DNA from: Halicephalobus mephisto
Lineage: Eukaryota; Nematoda; Chromadorea; Rhabditida; Panagrolaimidae
Reading direction: 5' to 3'
DNA: 64,000 nt
Assembly (NCBI GenBank): GCA_009193035.1
Contig: SWDT01000043.1
Location: forward strand, 19,179-83,178
Both the position numbers and the translations under genes were made by a program. Below, one piece after another: positions 1 to 13,200 of the stretch (the stretch's first letter is position 1; the number at the start of each line of letters is the position of its first letter). Under the pieces are notes generated by a model. The model had not been told where the DNA came from and did not search any database. It saw only the letters and a program-made list of their open reading frames with translations.

Positions 1-724
1 CGATTAAATCTAGAGGAATAAAATAAATAAAAAAAATTAACAAAGAAATCGATAAAATTACTTTGAAATAAGAATTCATTTTTGCCGGTGGAGGTACAGA
101 GACGACGGGCGCAAAATACCACGGATCGGAGCGCAGGTTCGAATTCCGGCCGATCTAAACCCAAGGTCGTAAAGCTACCCCACCCCCTCAGGAGATCTTG
201 TAGCGGAATAGGGACACATTCATTGTGGAAGATTAAATCGAGTTGGAGTACTGCTGGCCTCAGCGAATCCCTAAAAACCAAAATTAACCCCTGAGGCCAT
301 AGTTGACCCCTAAAGACCAAAATTAACCCCTTAGGCCATAGTTGACTCCTAAAAAGCAAAATTAACCTTTTAGGCCATAGTTGACCCCTAAAAACCAAAA
401 TTAACCCCTGAGGTCAAGGTAGAAAATCCGTCTTCGCCACACCCAGCAGTTTGCCAGAACTTCCGGATATCTGCGGATTTGGAAAGTTCCGTCAAACTTG
501 ATTTCTGGGCCTTTTTTATCTTTTGTTTTTTATCTTTATCTTTTATCTAATTCATTTTTCGTTTTAGTGACCTGAACAAAATGAGGAAATTTATCTCCAT
601 CTTGATCCCTCGAGATATCCTTGACCGATTTTCGTCATTTTGAAATGTTAAAATTCAAAAAACATTTATTTTTTTATTTTTTTTTAGTTTTATTATATTT
701 ATGTTTAATAATAATTGTTAACAG
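1..724. other. 5' edge: GC-richer island, no gene assigned
   Basis: Positions 80-260 and 415-510 are less AT-rich than the surroundings and could hold upstream exons of the GT92 gene, which still lacks its expected N-terminal membrane anchor. One frame from about 416 to 560 stays open and ends in a hydrophobic stretch (FWAFFIFCFL), but no clear start or donor ties it to the next exon. The rest is AT-rich spacer. Confidence 0.4.
269..415. repeat. 39-40 bp tandem repeat
   Basis: Almost four copies of a unit containing CCAAAATTAACCCC and GGCCATAGTTGAC follow each other directly. Copies differ by a few substitutions. Confidence 0.85.
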
Positions 725-3700
725 AGATGATACAGTACATCAACTGGCCTTACACTCCGCTTATTACTACAGTAGTTCTAAATTGTAAGTAATTTTTTAT
801 TTAAAACATTAATGACGAAATTCACGATTGAAAAATAAATATTATTTTTTTCAGAATTAATAGTTCAAATTTATTAAATTTAAAAAAGTAAAAAAAAAAG
901 TTGAATGGCCTTGATTTCTGTGCGATAAATTTTTGATTATAAATTAGATTAATTATTTTAAAAAGTAATGAAATTAAAAAATAAAAAAAAACCAAGTATT
1001 ATTTTTGTCAAAATTTATAGTTCAAATTTATTAAATTTAAAAAAGTAAAAAAAAAAGTTAAATGGCCTTGATTTCTGTGCGGTAAATTTTTGATTATAAA
1101 TTAGATTAGTTATTTTTTAAAAAGTAATCAAATTGAAAATAAAAAAATCAAGTATTATTTTTGTCAAAATTTATAGTTCAAATTTATTAAATTTTTAAAA
1201 ATTAAATGACTTTGATTTCTGTGCGGTAAATTTTTGATTATAAATTCGATTAGTTATTTTTTAAAAAGTAATGAAATTCAAAATAAAAAAACCAAGTATT
1301 ATTTTTTTCAGAATTAATAGTTCAAATTTATTAAATTTTTAAAAATTAAAAAAAATTAAATGACTTTGATTTCTGTGCGGTAAATTTTTGATTATAAATT
1401 CGATTAGTTATTTTAAAAAGTAATGAAATTGAAAAGTAAAAAAATCAAGTGCCATTCGTGTTAGGACCAGTATTTTTTTGATTTTTTATATAATCAACAA
1501 ATTTCGATTTTTTATAAAATTTATAAAAAAAATTAAAATTTATTAATTTTTGTTGAAAAATAAAAAAATAATTCTGTCACGAATGGTAATTTTTATTTTC
1601 GAAATTTGACAATTTAAAAAAATAAAATTTACAGTTATTCGAAGGACTCTAAAAAATAAAATTTACAGTTATTCGAAGGACTCTAAAAAATAAAATTTAC
1701 AGTTATTCGAAGGACTCTAAAAAAATAAAATTTACAGTTATTCGAAGGACTCGATGGTGCTCTTGATGAACGCCCCGAGCACGTTTCCCTTGGATCAGGA
1801 GTTCATCTGTGTCTCCAGGAACTCGTCTACCGTAACCACCTCGAGGACGAAATTCAGACTCGCTCATGATGTGAATGTGTACTGTAAATGGGTGACTTTG
1901 GTCCTGAATTGCTCTACCGTAACCGACCCTGAGGCGTTTTTACTAGGAAGCTTCGGAATTCCGGACGAAGTAAAAATCGAATTTGATTTTCCAGAAAAAA
2001 AAGAAATTCCGGTCGTTGCTTGTCTTTCACCGATGTTTCTGGAGGAAAGATGGCAGGCCCTGGTCGTCTTCGTCGAGCTCCACAGCCACTTCGGGGTCGA
2101 CCTCCAAGTCCACTATGTCCACAGTGGAATGACTCAAATTATAGAATTGTTAAAAAATTACGAAAAGAAAAATATTTTGAAAATTCGAGAATTTCCATTT
2201 TTGAAATTAAATCAAGAATATCTGGATCTTCTTGGGCACAATCCCCTGGACGAATTAGACGGAAGAAATCAAGCGGTATCCTACACCGATTGTCTGATGA
2301 AATACAGAGTAAAATTTTAATAATTTAATTTTTTAAATTAAGTGCTGTAGAACTGGATCTAGAGTACAAAATATCAGGGCTATTTGTCATTTATCAAAAA
2401 TCTTTTTTGTACAAAAAACACCCCAAAAAGTAAAACTCAAAGCAGATATCGAATTTCTCAGGGACTTTCGCGCCGGGACCTCGTTCTCGGAATATCTTAA
2501 ATTTTTATAAAATTATTTAATTCTTATTCTTTATAGATATTAAAAATCTTTTTCATACAAAAAACACCTCAAAAAGTAAAACTCAAAGCAGATATCGAAT
2601 TTTTCAGGGACTTTCGTATCAGGACCTCGTTCTCTTGGGATATCTTAAATTTTTATAAAATTATTTTTCTTTATAGATATTAAAAATCTTTTTTGTACAA
2701 AAAACACCCCAAAAAGTAAAACCCAAAACGGATATCGAATTTCTCAGGGACTTTCGTATCAGGACCTCGTTTCCTTGGGATGTCTTAAATAATTATAAAA
2801 TTATTTATTTCTCTTTACCAAATTCAAAAATCTTTTTTCATACAAAAAATATTCCAAAATAAATACAACATAAAGCTGGTACTGAATTTCTCAGGGACTT
2901 TCGCACTAAAAACCCATTTTTTTCGCGATTTCTTAAATATTCATAAAATTATTTAAAATCATTTATTTTCCTTTATCAGGTTCAGAAATATGTTCCTTCA
3001 AAAATGGATTCTAAAAAGTATTTGAAATTTGTGAAAATTATTTTAATTTTTTTAATATTAAGGAAGCTGCGGAATTCATTCTCGCCATCGATATAGACGA
3101 CATCATGATACCGTATATAACTTCCAATTACTTATCCGAATTGCGATTTTTTGCGGACCAATATCCAACGGCCTCTGCTTTTGTGTTTCCTCGTTATCGG
3201 GCCGAAATAAGCACCGGTAATTTTTTTCGAATAATTAATACAGTCCAACTTGGATATAAGGTACCCCTTGGAACTGGTCAAAACGTATCTTATAAGAAAG
3301 GATATATCATAGTGGGAGTAAATTTGAAGGCAGACTAACCAAACTCACTCATGCCGTATGCTATAACAAGAGATATATTATAGCAGAAGTATCTGATATC
3401 GAAATTTTACAGAACTTTTTAAAATGCAACTGAATTTAATAGAAAATTTCATAGGAATTTTTAATTTTTCGAAAATTTATATTCAAAAATTTTGGGAATT
3501 TACATTTAAAAATTTATTTTAATTTTTGCAATATCGTCGTTAATCAATGTCGATTACAGCCACGTCGTTCAGAGAGTTCTCCCTCGACAGTACACTCAGA
3601 TCTTTAAGGATATTTGGGGAAATTGAAATCGGAAAATCCGTCTTGTTTCCTGGGAAATCAGAAACGGCCTGGATCCACTGGCCAGGACTCGGGAACGAAT

Positions 3701-4152
3701 CCTCGGTCGAAATGCCTAAGGAAAAATCCTTGTTTTTGCACTTAAAAAATTGGAATTATTTCGAAATCCAGCCTTCTGAATCCGCCAAATGCGAATCCAC
3801 GAACTGTCACAATCTCCAAATTGACGAAATGATCGAAGATTTTTCAACTTTTTCGTCCAATTTTTACGAAAAAATCGATATTCAAAAATTCGAAAATTTA
3901 ACGATTTTTGGAATTTATTCGTCCGCGGTTGAGAAATGCTACAGTAACTTCAGATTCTGGGTCCAGCAACACAACGTCTCAATGCCGTGTTTGACTCGTC
4001 TAAAGTGTCCCGTCCCGAAAAAAGTCAAAGGATTTTCTTGTTCGAAAATCGACCAAATCCGGAAATCAGCAACCCTAGGGTCCTCGTTAATTCTCCATCT
4101 TCCGAAAGGAACCCCATTCTGGGTCCACGAAGAAAACGGATGTCGTATTTAA
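725..4152 (+). CDS. GT92 (DUF23) family glycosyltransferase, 5' incomplete
   Basis: Predicted Golgi type II glycosyltransferase of family GT92, which is expanded in nematodes; the C. elegans member GALT-1 transfers galactose onto core fucose of N-glycans. The acceptor substrate here is unknown. Exons that keep phase are 725-784, 1738-2308, 3063-3216 and 3560-4152, giving about 458 visible residues. Family landmarks in order: SAYYYSSSK near the visible N terminus, VVACLSPMFLEERW, NQAVSYTDCLMKYR at the end of the second exon, then EAAEFILAIDIDDIMIP with the acidic D-x-D-D metal-binding type motif, and WIHWPG in the last exon. The membrane anchor and start codon were not found. Introns 1 and 2 are long and full of tandem repeats, and intron 1 ends in a fourfold repeated acceptor. 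The stop at 4150-4152 may not be the only end (see findings). Family call is firm; exact ends are not. Confidence 0.85.
840..1445. repeat. Tandem repeat, about 150-160 bp x4, in GT92 intron 1
   Basis: Four successive copies carry TAGTTCAAATTTATTAAATT followed by TGATTTCTGTGCGGTAAATT. Copies begin near 853, 1017, 1170 and 1317. Confidence 0.8.
1453..1585. mobile_element. MITE-like element with CATTCGTG termini
   Basis: Begins CATTCGTGTTAGGACCAGT and ends with the inverted form TTCTGTCACGAATG; the interior is AT-rich and near palindromic. It is a diverged member of the family amplified at 18.0-18.8 kb. No ORF, so non-autonomous if it is a transposon. Confidence 0.6.
1625..1752 (+). repeat. Tandem repeat of a splice acceptor, 32-33 bp x4
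   Basis: Each copy contains AAAATTTACAG followed by TTATTCGAAGGACTC. Only the last copy runs on into the open GT92 exon; the first three read into an in-frame TAA if used as acceptors. Confidence 0.85.
2385..2960. repeat. Tandem repeat, about 140 bp x4, in GT92 intron 2
   Basis: Four copies share TACAAAAAACACCCCAAAAA and TTTCTCAGGGACTTTCG. The copies decay toward the 3' side. Confidence 0.8.
3239..3405 (-). mobile_element. Truncated TIR element in GT92 intron 3
   Basis: Starts TACAGTCCAACTTGGATATA and continues as the reverse complement of the units at 20.7-21.3 kb, including CCAAACTCACTCATGCCGTA. The far terminus stops after TATCTGATATC, so the second inverted terminus is eroded. The element sits wholly inside an intron. 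Confidence 0.65.
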
Positions 4153-6806
4153 ATTTAGAAAAAAACAGAATTTTAAAAAATCGTTTTTGTTTAATTTCAG
4201 ATTCCGGAAATTTACTCGAAAATGGTCTTCGGCCAGCATTTTTAATTTTTTTGACACAACCCCGATTTTTTTAAAATAAATTTTCAATTCTTCAATTTTT
4301 TAACGAAATAAAATTTTTAATTTTCAGATTTAAAAAAATAAAATTTATAATTTCTCGACTTTAAAAAATAAAATAAAATTTTTTAATTAAAAAAAAAATA
4401 AAATTTTTGATTTTTAGATTTAAAGAAAAAAATTTGATTTTTGATTTTTATATTTAAAAAAAATGAAATTTCTAATTTTTTAACTTATAAAAAAAATAAA
4501 ATTTTTAATTTTTCGACTTTTAAAAAAATTCAAATTTATACTTTTTGGATTTGTTTGAAAAATTTAAATAATTTTTATTAATTTTAATTTTTAAAAAACT
4601 TAATTAAATTAATTTTTATTTAATTACGTAATATTCTGCAAAATTCGTGGGAAAATTACGAAATTAATTTTTAGAATTTTATTTTTAGTTTTTTTGAATG
4701 AAAAAAACTGAAAAAATGAAAGTTATTTTTGGTCACGAAGAAAGCATTACGGAAAATTTTAAATTGTATTCATTTTTTAATTATGTCCTTTAACGTTAAT
4801 TTTTGGTTTTTTGAACGACTAAATTTTCCTGAGTTTCCTTGCCTACGGTACTTGGATAAGATTAAAAAGCGTTATTTAAGATTATAGGATTTTTCAGTTT
4901 TCTGGATGTCATGGGAATCTTCTAGAATAATACAAAGTAAAATTTCGTAATTTTTGGTCTTGACTGGAAAAATATAAATTTTTTTAGATAACTTTGTAAA
5001 ATTCCACCATTTATAGTTTTATTTTTAAAATTTTATGATTTAAAAACTTATTTAATGATTTTAGAATCTTCTAGAGTAATATAAAGTAAAATTTCGTAAT
5101 TTTTGGTCTCGATTCGAAAAATGTAAAATTATTTTAGATAAATTTGTAAAACTTCACCATTGATATTTTTTGTCTTTAAAGTACTATGATTTCAGAATTT
5201 ATTTAATAATTTCGGAAATTTCCAAAACTATGTAAATACTAAATTTTGTGATTTTTGGTCTCACCGCGCGAATTCTAAAAATTTGCGTGAAAAAGTTTTT
5301 GCAATTTTCAACGACTATTTTTGGTTTTTATTATAATATTATTTATAATGCTCGAGAACCATGAAAAAGATGAATTTTATAATTTTCTATTTTAATTGGA
5401 AAAATTTCTAAAATTTTTTGCAAAATTTGTATTTTATATTTTTTTATTTTTTTAATAATAATAATTTTTTATTTTTTAAGTATTTTTAAACATTAAAATA
5501 TAATTTTTGGTCTTAACTGGAAAATTTGAAATTTTATTTTTTAATAATAATTTTGAATTTTTTAAATATTTTTAATTTTATAATATTCTAATTTTAAAAT
5601 TTCAAAAATCACAAAAATTTTAATTTTACAATTTTCGGTCTTAATTGGAAAATTTGGAATTTTTTTAAAAAATATTTTTTAAATTTTCAAAATAATAATG
5701 AGTCAGAATTTTTGAGTTTTTTTAACGATTAAATTATATTTTTCAATCTCAACTGAAAAATTTCAAAAAAGTCTTAATGAAATAATTTTTTTGTAAACAT
5801 TTGTAATTTTATAATATTGTGATTCAGAATGTTCAAAAATCACAAAAATATTAAATTTTACAATTTCCGGTCTTAATTGGAAAATTTTGAAATTTCATTA
5901 AAAAAATATTTTTTAAATTTTTGTACTTTTATATTTTGACTTATTTTTATAAAAAATAAAAATTTTAAATACATTTTTAAAATATTTTTTTTAAATTTTC
6001 GATCTTAATTGAAAAATTTCGAAGTTTTATTAAAAAAATATTTTTAAATTTTGACTTATTTTTATAAAAAATAAAATTTTTAAATACATTTTTAAAATAT
6101 TTTTTTAATTTTTGATTTTAATTAAAAAAATTCTCATTGAGAAATATTTTTAAAATTTTTGTACTTTTAAATTTTGACTTTTATTTTCACAAAAATTAAA
6201 ATTTTTAAATACATTTTTAAAATATTTTTTTTATTTTTGATCTTAATTGGAAAACTTTTAAAAATTTTAATGAATCAATTTTTCGATGTTTTTAATTTCC
6301 ATAATATTCTAATTTAGAAGCTTCACAAATTTCATAAACACCAAATTTTTTAATTTTTGGTCCCAAGTGGAAACTTCAAAGTTTAAGTAAAGTAATTTCT
6401 GAACTTTGTAACGACTGTTTTTACTTTTTGTAATTACCGGATGACTACGAAGAAACCTACTTTGAAAATTACTATAGAAACTAATCTTTTTGAGGACCGT
6501 TTTGAGTAACATTTTTTTTATTTAAATTTTTTAATTTTTTAAAATTTTTTAATTTAAATTTTAAAATTTTTTTAATTTAAATTTTAAAATTTTTTTAATT
6601 TTTATTTTTTAATTTTTTTTAATTTTTATTTTTAAATTTTTTTTATTTTAATTTTAAAATTTTTTTTATTTTAATTTTTAAAATTTTTTTATTTTAATTT
6701 TTTAATTTTTTTTGTTTTTTTTAATTCTCTTTTCTGAAGGCTGTGTATCTGGTACCGTATCGGGGAATAACGTTTTTATCGTCGTTTTGCGTGATCCCGG
6801 CCGGAG
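4153..6806. other. AT-rich intergenic DNA
   Basis: Over 2.6 kb of A/T-dominated sequence with short decayed repeats built on AAATTTTT and on TTTTGGTCTTAATTGGAAAA (several degenerate copies at 4.9-6.4 kb). I see no gene or RNA in it. Confidence 0.7.
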
Positions 6807-6939
6807 ATGGCTTCAGCAGGACTCGAAAACGTTCGTTTCTCTGTCAATTATCCAAATTCATCCAAAATCCCTCTGCTTCAGAAAATCCGACTTGACCTCT
6901 TGTTTTATAAATGGCTCATTTTGTTTTTCGAAGAAATAA
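6807..6939 (+). CDS. Possible orphan exon with hydrophobic segment
   Basis: In a less AT-rich island (6730-6940), an ATG at 6807 opens 44 codons starting MASAGLENVRFSVNYPN and ending in a hydrophobic, basic-flanked stretch (LDLLFYKWLILFFEEI). A plausible donor (A|GTAATT) follows at 6940. It resembles a first exon with a signal anchor, but no partner exon is visible downstream before the Slp-like gene. It could be a short gene, an alternative first exon of the downstream gene, or chance. No function assigned. Confidence 0.3.
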
Positions 6940-7674
6940 GTAATTTTTTATTTTTAATTAATCAGATTTGAATTGCAGCAATAATTGGGTTTTTTGAAAA
7001 TTCTTTTTTTAGAAATAATAAACTTGGTATTTTTCGAATCTTCTAGAATCCAATAGGTTTTCAAAAGTTCGAGAATTCTGTCGAAATTCTTAGAATTCAA
7101 TGAAATTTTAAAAATTTTTAGTTTTTATAAATTTTAAGAATTTTTAGTTTTTTTATAAATTTTTAAAATTTTTAGTTTTTATAAATTTTATAAATTTTTA
7201 TTTTTTTATAAATTTTTTTAATTTTTAGTTTTTTGGAGATTTTTAGAATTCAATAAAATTTTTAAAATTTTTAGTTTTTTATAAATTTTTTTTAATTTTT
7301 AGAATTCAATGAAATTTTTAAAATTTTTATTTTTTTAGAAATTTTTTTAATTTTTATTTTTTTCGAAATTTTATAAATTTTCTAGAATCTGACAGTTTGT
7401 AAAGTCTTCTAGAATTTAATCAAAATTTCTGGAACTTTTTAGAATCTGGTAGAAATTTCCAAAATCCAGCGAAATTTTTTGAGAGTTCTGATTTTTTTGA
7501 AACTTCTATGTTCTGTATTATGAAAGTTGACGGTCAGAATTCAAGGCCGAAGTTTGAATTTTTCACATTGGGACAATTTCCATAAATTTTTCTATTTCGA
7601 AAACTTGTTTTCTATCTTTTGTAAATTGATAGAACTCAATATCTGGATATTCTGAACCCAAGAATAACCTACAA

Positions 7675-7970
7675 GGTGTATCTTAACACGAAAATCGAAA
7701 TTTGGAACAGTTGTGTCTCAACACGAAAATCGAAATTTCGAAGTTGTGTTTCAGAACGAAAATTGAAAATTTCGAAGTTCTATCTCAACACGAAAATTGA
7801 AATTTCGAACAGTTGTGTCTTAACACGAAAATTAAAATTTTGAAGTTGTGTTTCAACACGAAAATTAAAATTCCGAAGTTGTGTCTCAACACGAAAATTA
7901 AAATTCCGAAGTTGTGTCTCAACACGAAAATTAAAATTTCGAAATTCTGTCTCAACACGAAAATTTAAAT
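7675..7970. repeat. Tandem repeat, about 35-40 bp x8
   Basis: Unit core is TGTCTCAACACGAAAATT, followed by AAAATTCCGAAGT. Diverged single copies of AACACGAAAA-type sequence recur near 11.17, 11.28 and 23.0 kb. Confidence 0.8.
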
Positions 7971-8219
7971 TTTGATTTTCACCTCTAACCATTAACTTTA
8001 ATAATACGGAAAATTGATGTCTTCTAAAATTTTCTGAGATTTTTTGGAACATTTCAGGATTAAACAAAAATTTTCGGTTTTAAATTTTTCCTGCTTTTAA
8101 AATTATTCTGAAGATAATTCCCCCAACTCTTGTTTATCCTTTTAAAAATATGTTTTTATTAATCTTTACTTTTCTGACATTTCAAATCTCAAAAACTGCC
8201 AGAGGCCGTGACTTTTTTG

Positions 8220-8640
8220 AACTTTTTTAAATATCTACCGTAATCGAAAAAGTTACTCATTTTTTGAACTTTTTGTTAAACTTTTTAAACATCTATCGTA
8301 ATTTAAAAAAATTACTCATTTTTGAACTTTTTGGACACCTACCATAATTTTTATAATTTTTAAAAATTACTCATTTTTGGAAATTTTTAACTTTTAATTT
8401 TTTTGAATTTTTTAAATTTTTTAGACATCTATCGTAATTTTTAAAAAGTTACTCATTTTTGGAAATTTTTAACTTTTAAATTTTTTAAATTTTTTGAACA
8501 TCTACCGTAATTTTTAAAAAGTTACTTATTTTTGAAGTTTTTATTTTTGTTTAAATTTAAATTTTTTGAATTTTTTAAACATCTATCGTAATTTTAAAAA
8601 GTTATTCATTTTTTGATTTTTTTATTTTTACTATTTTTAT
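8220..8640. repeat. Tandem repeat, about 65-75 bp x6
   Basis: Degenerate units share ACATCTATCGTAATTT and AAAGTTACTCATTTTTG. Confidence 0.7.
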
Positions 8641-8904
8641 TTAAATTTTTGTATTTTATTTTTATTGTGAAAAAAAACGGATTAAAAAAATTTAAAAAAA
8701 AAGAAAAATGACGTTCGTTTTGGAATTTTACGGATTCTAAATGAGAATTTAAAAAATACGATTTTATTTTTTTAAATTTCATAACGTCATAAAATACGGA
8801 AATGAAATTTGTTCTAAAATTATCTAAAATGAACTTTATGGGTCTTTGGAAGACTTCCGGAGTTTCAGAATACAGATCTCCGTTGTGAAAGTTTCCGACG
8901 GATT

Positions 8905-9385
8905 CTGGAGAACCGTAGAAGCTTCTTTGAGATTCTTGAGAGCTATAGAAGCTTCTGTGAGATTCTCGAAAGCTTCAGAAGCTTCTATGAGATTCTCGAA
9001 AGCTTTAGAAGCTTCTGTGAGATTTTCGAGAGCTTTAGAAGCTTCTTTGAGATTCTTGAGAGCTATAGAAGCTTCTGTGAGATTCTCGAAAGCTTCAGAA
9101 ACTTCTATGAGATTCTCGAAAGCTTTAGAAGCTTCTGTGAGATTTTCGAGAGCTTTAGAAACTTCTATGAGATTCTTGAGAGCTTCAGAAATTTCTATAA
9201 AATTTTCGAGATCTTCAGAAATTTCTATAAAATTCTTGAGAGCTTTAGAAGCTTCTGTGAGATTTTCAAGAGCTTCAGAAATTTCTATAAAATTTTCGAG
9301 ATCTTCAGAAGCTTCTATAAAATTCTTGAGAGTTTCAGAAATTTCTATAAACTTCTTGAGAGCTTTAGAAACTTCTGTGAGATTT
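8905..9385. repeat. 30-bp minisatellite, about 16 units
   Basis: Unit TTAGAAGCTTCTGTGAGATT plus CTCGAGAGCT. Because the period is divisible by three, one frame is open across the array and would give a ten-residue repeat; this is expected from the period and I do not call it a gene. Units contain GAAGCTTC and TTCTCGAA-type inverted pentamers. Confidence 0.85.
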
Positions 9386-9774
9386 CAGAAGAGATTAGAA
9401 AGTTTTATAAAATGTCTAAAAGTTCGAAAATATTATATTGGATTTTGAAAAAATTTAGAAGCTTATGAAAGATTCCAGAAGCTCATATGAGATTCTGAAA
9501 ATTTCAATAATTTTTAAACATTTATAATTTTTTGAAAATTTCGGAATTTTTTGAATCATGATGTTCCAAAAGATTTCGAAACCTTTCAAGTGCTTCAGAT
9601 ATTTTTGAATCTTTTAAAATTATTCGTTTTTGAGGATTCCACCGCCTTCTGTCAGATTCTAAAAGGTTTCGTAATCTTCCTTCTGAATTCTAGAACATTC
9701 TAAAAATTTCCAAAATATTCTGAAACTTCAAAAAATTTTCCGAAATTCTTCCATAATTTTTTTATTTTTTATTA

Positions 9775-10010
9775 AATTTCAGTTTTCTAAAAAGATAAAA
9801 ATTTAAATTTTAAAAATTAGACATTTTCGAAAAAGATAAAAATTTAAATTTTAAAAATTACAAAATTTCGATGAATTTTTAAGTTTTCGAAAAAGATAAA
9901 AATTTAAATTTTAAAAATTAGAAATTTTTGAAAAAGATAAAAATTTAAATTTTAAAAATTACAAGTTTTTGAAAAATTTAAAAATTAGGAATTTTTGAAA
10001 GATTTTTAAA
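9775..10010. repeat. Tandem repeat of AAAAAGATAAAAATTTAAAT
   Basis: About five AT-rich copies with period near 50-65 bp, just upstream of the Slp-like gene. Confidence 0.65.
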
Positions 10011-10293
10011 AATTGTGAAAATTTCGATGAATTTTTGAATCTTGATTTTCTGTAAATTTTGGAATATCTTAAAAAATTTTGCAAGATTTCCTTGACGTCA
10101 ACAATGGATCCAAACATCTGCCTTGTTGGTGCTAAATTTCTTTTTTAATAACTAGGCTTCTTAATCCCTTGATGCAAAAAAAAAATTCCCATATGACTTG
10201 AAAAATTTTTTTTATCTTTAATCACGAGTAATCCCAAGGCCCGTGTTTGTTTCAAGTTGTTGAAAACTCTATTTCGAGCCGTTTCCTGAGGCA

Positions 10294-13200
10294 ATGTCGA
10301 CTGAGCGAATGTCAGATTTCATAAAAATTTCGGATTTTTTATTGTTGAACAAAATGTACGATTCTTCGAAAAATAATGTGAGTTAAAAATTGATTTCCGG
10401 ATTTTTGATTTTTCTGGATTTTGAGTCAGAGAAGATTATTTCCATTTTCAGATGATCACCACAGAGATAAGCGCTTTCGTGAGTGGTTTGTCTCCGGAAG
10501 AACATGCAAAAATAAGACCAGTCCTCGAGAGAGACCTCGAATTTCAAAGACGAGAAAAAGCCAGAATCAAGTTTGCTTTTTTTTGTATACTGTAATTTAA
10601 TAAATTATGTTTTATAGTTCTTTAAAAACTACTGTAGCCATCGCGAAATCATCTTCGAACAACAGCGACATGGGAGAAAGACCGATTTCGGGGTCCAGCG
10701 AAAGCATCGGGTCCCAAGCCAGCGTCACCCCCAGCAAGTGAGTTCCGTTCTTGGATGATTAGTAAATTCTGAAGTCCCAGATTTATCCCTGTGGTGCACA
10801 TTATCAAAATTGTTGTATCCGTCACACCGAGTGACCCACGTCTAGATGAGAAGGGGAAATAGTATAGAAAAGGTTTATTAAATAAATGCCTTAGGCACAG
10901 CACAAAACATTATGTCGAAATCGACATAAATAAACATATCTCAACTTCCCGCCAAGAGGAACTGTATATCCTCTTGTCGGTGCTAAGGCAATCCATTCGG
11001 GACCAAACGTTCCCTGTTGATACTAAAACAATCCGTTCGGGACCAAGCGCTCCTTATTGGTGCTAAAACAATCCGTTCGGGACCAAATGTTCTCGGTTGG
11101 TTGCGCTTCCCATTAAGGCTGAGTGCTCGATGCAACAAAAACCAAAACTAAAAATCGAAATTCTAATTTTTCGTGTTAAGACACATCTATAAATTTTTCT
11201 TACTGTAAAATATTCTTTTATTTAAATTCGTAAAATTGGATATCTGGATTTTCCGGATTATAAAATGACTTTTGAATCGTGTCTTAACACGGAAAATCGG
11301 AATTTCGACTTTGAATTTTGAGTTTCGATTTTGATAATATTCAGCACTGAGCACAACGCTGGTCCTGGAAGGAACACCCTGAGGGCCGTCGTAGGACAAT
11401 CCTGGACGTTTCTGTCCCAAACATTTTTTTCAATTTTTACAATTTTAATTTAAAATTACTTTAAATAATTTTACATTTGTTATATAGCATTTTCAAAGCC
11501 ATTTTAAGTAAGTTTCTATTTTTTAGATAAAGTTCTTATGGGATTTCATATATCTTTAAAATCCAGAGTTAATCTTCATAATCCAAGATTCCGAAGATTG
11601 ACTATTGATTTTCACTTTAGATTCAGAATCTGTGGATTTTATTACAGTATCATAAGTGGTTTTGTAGAATTTAATTCTAAAATTGGAATATAAACTTTCG
11701 GGACAGAGATACTTTAGGTATAAATATTACTTAACTCAGAATCCAAGATTCTAAAGATTGACTATTGATTTTCATTTTAGATTTAGAATCTGTGGATTTT
11801 ATTACAGTATTATAAACACTTTTTGTAGAATTTAATTCTAAAATTGGAATATAACCGTTTTGGAGAGAGATACTTTAGGTATAAATATTACTTAACTCAG
11901 AATCCAAGATTCTAAAGATTGACTATTGATTTTCACTTTAGATTCAGGATCTGTGGATTTTATTACAGTATTATACGTAATTTTGTAGAGTTTAACTCTA
12001 AAATTGGAATATAAACGTTCGGGACAGAAACGTTACATAATCTTGAGGACTAAAGAGAAACTTACGTCGTACGTTGACGAAAACAAAATTGATTGCGCAA
12101 TTATTATTCAAATTGTTTTATATCTCGTGTTTTTGGGCCCAATGAATCAATTTTTACTTATTTCGCATCTCTATGAGGATCAGAAATCTTATAAAAATTT
12201 AACACAAACATTGTTCGAAAAAAAATATTATTTTTGGTTCATCTCGAACCTCAAACTCGGGCAATTAAAACATGAATTATAAAACGCGATATAACAAACA
12301 AAAAACGATTATAATTGATAAATTTTTTCTGGAACTGTTGACAATTTCTCTGGATCAATGACGTCATCGCCGTTTCGACCAATTATTGATTAAAATTTTT
12401 CAAAAAATTTCTGAAATTTTTTTTAAAAATGTTTTTTTACTTTTTAATAATAGAGTTTAAGCAGTTCGACAGCTTCTCCGAATTCGAATTCGAAGAAAAC
12501 TTGCAAAACGTGCGGCAATCAACTGGGATTCATCTTCAATTCTGGAGGCAAGTGCCGTAAATGCCAGTTACTGGTCTGTGACAATTGCCGCTGTTACGTA
12601 GATTCCGAGAAAAAACATTGGTTATGCAACATTTGCTTCCAAGAAAGGTATATTTCTGGACTGTTCAGAGATCTAAATTAATTATTTATTTAATGTCATT
12701 TTAGAGAACTCATGGCAGCAAGTAACGAGTGGTTCTACCGGGATTCTGAAAGCAGTGATAATATTAGTGAAGTTTTGTTGCTTCAGATGAGGAGAGCCAC
12801 TCTCCATAGATTGGCGGAATCGAGTAACAACATGGAAGGTTTGTGTTTTATTCAAATCAGAATTTCGTGAAATTTCTGAAACCTTCCTGTTATGTCTGCA
12901 GCATCGTCACAGTACGCACAAGAAATAAATACATGATATGCAACTTATAGATACACGAAACCGGCTCTGATACATCAGATACATTATATTCAATATATAG
13001 GTGTATTACGTCGATATTAATTCATTGAATATAACGTATTGGATATATTAGAACTGTTTTAATGCACTAATAAATTAAATTGATATCAACGTATTATATT
13101 TAATTTATCGATACATTAAGCTAGTTCTGATACATCAGATACATTGTATTCAATATATAGGTGTATTACGTTGATATCAGTACATTGTATATAATATACC

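Larger units (their letters stand above)
6940..10293. other. Repeat-dominated intergenic DNA
   Basis: No gene recognised. The stretch is made mostly of four tandem arrays listed separately, plus AT-rich filler built on GAATTCAATGAAATTTTT. It probably contains the promoter of the Slp-like gene near its right edge. Confidence 0.65.
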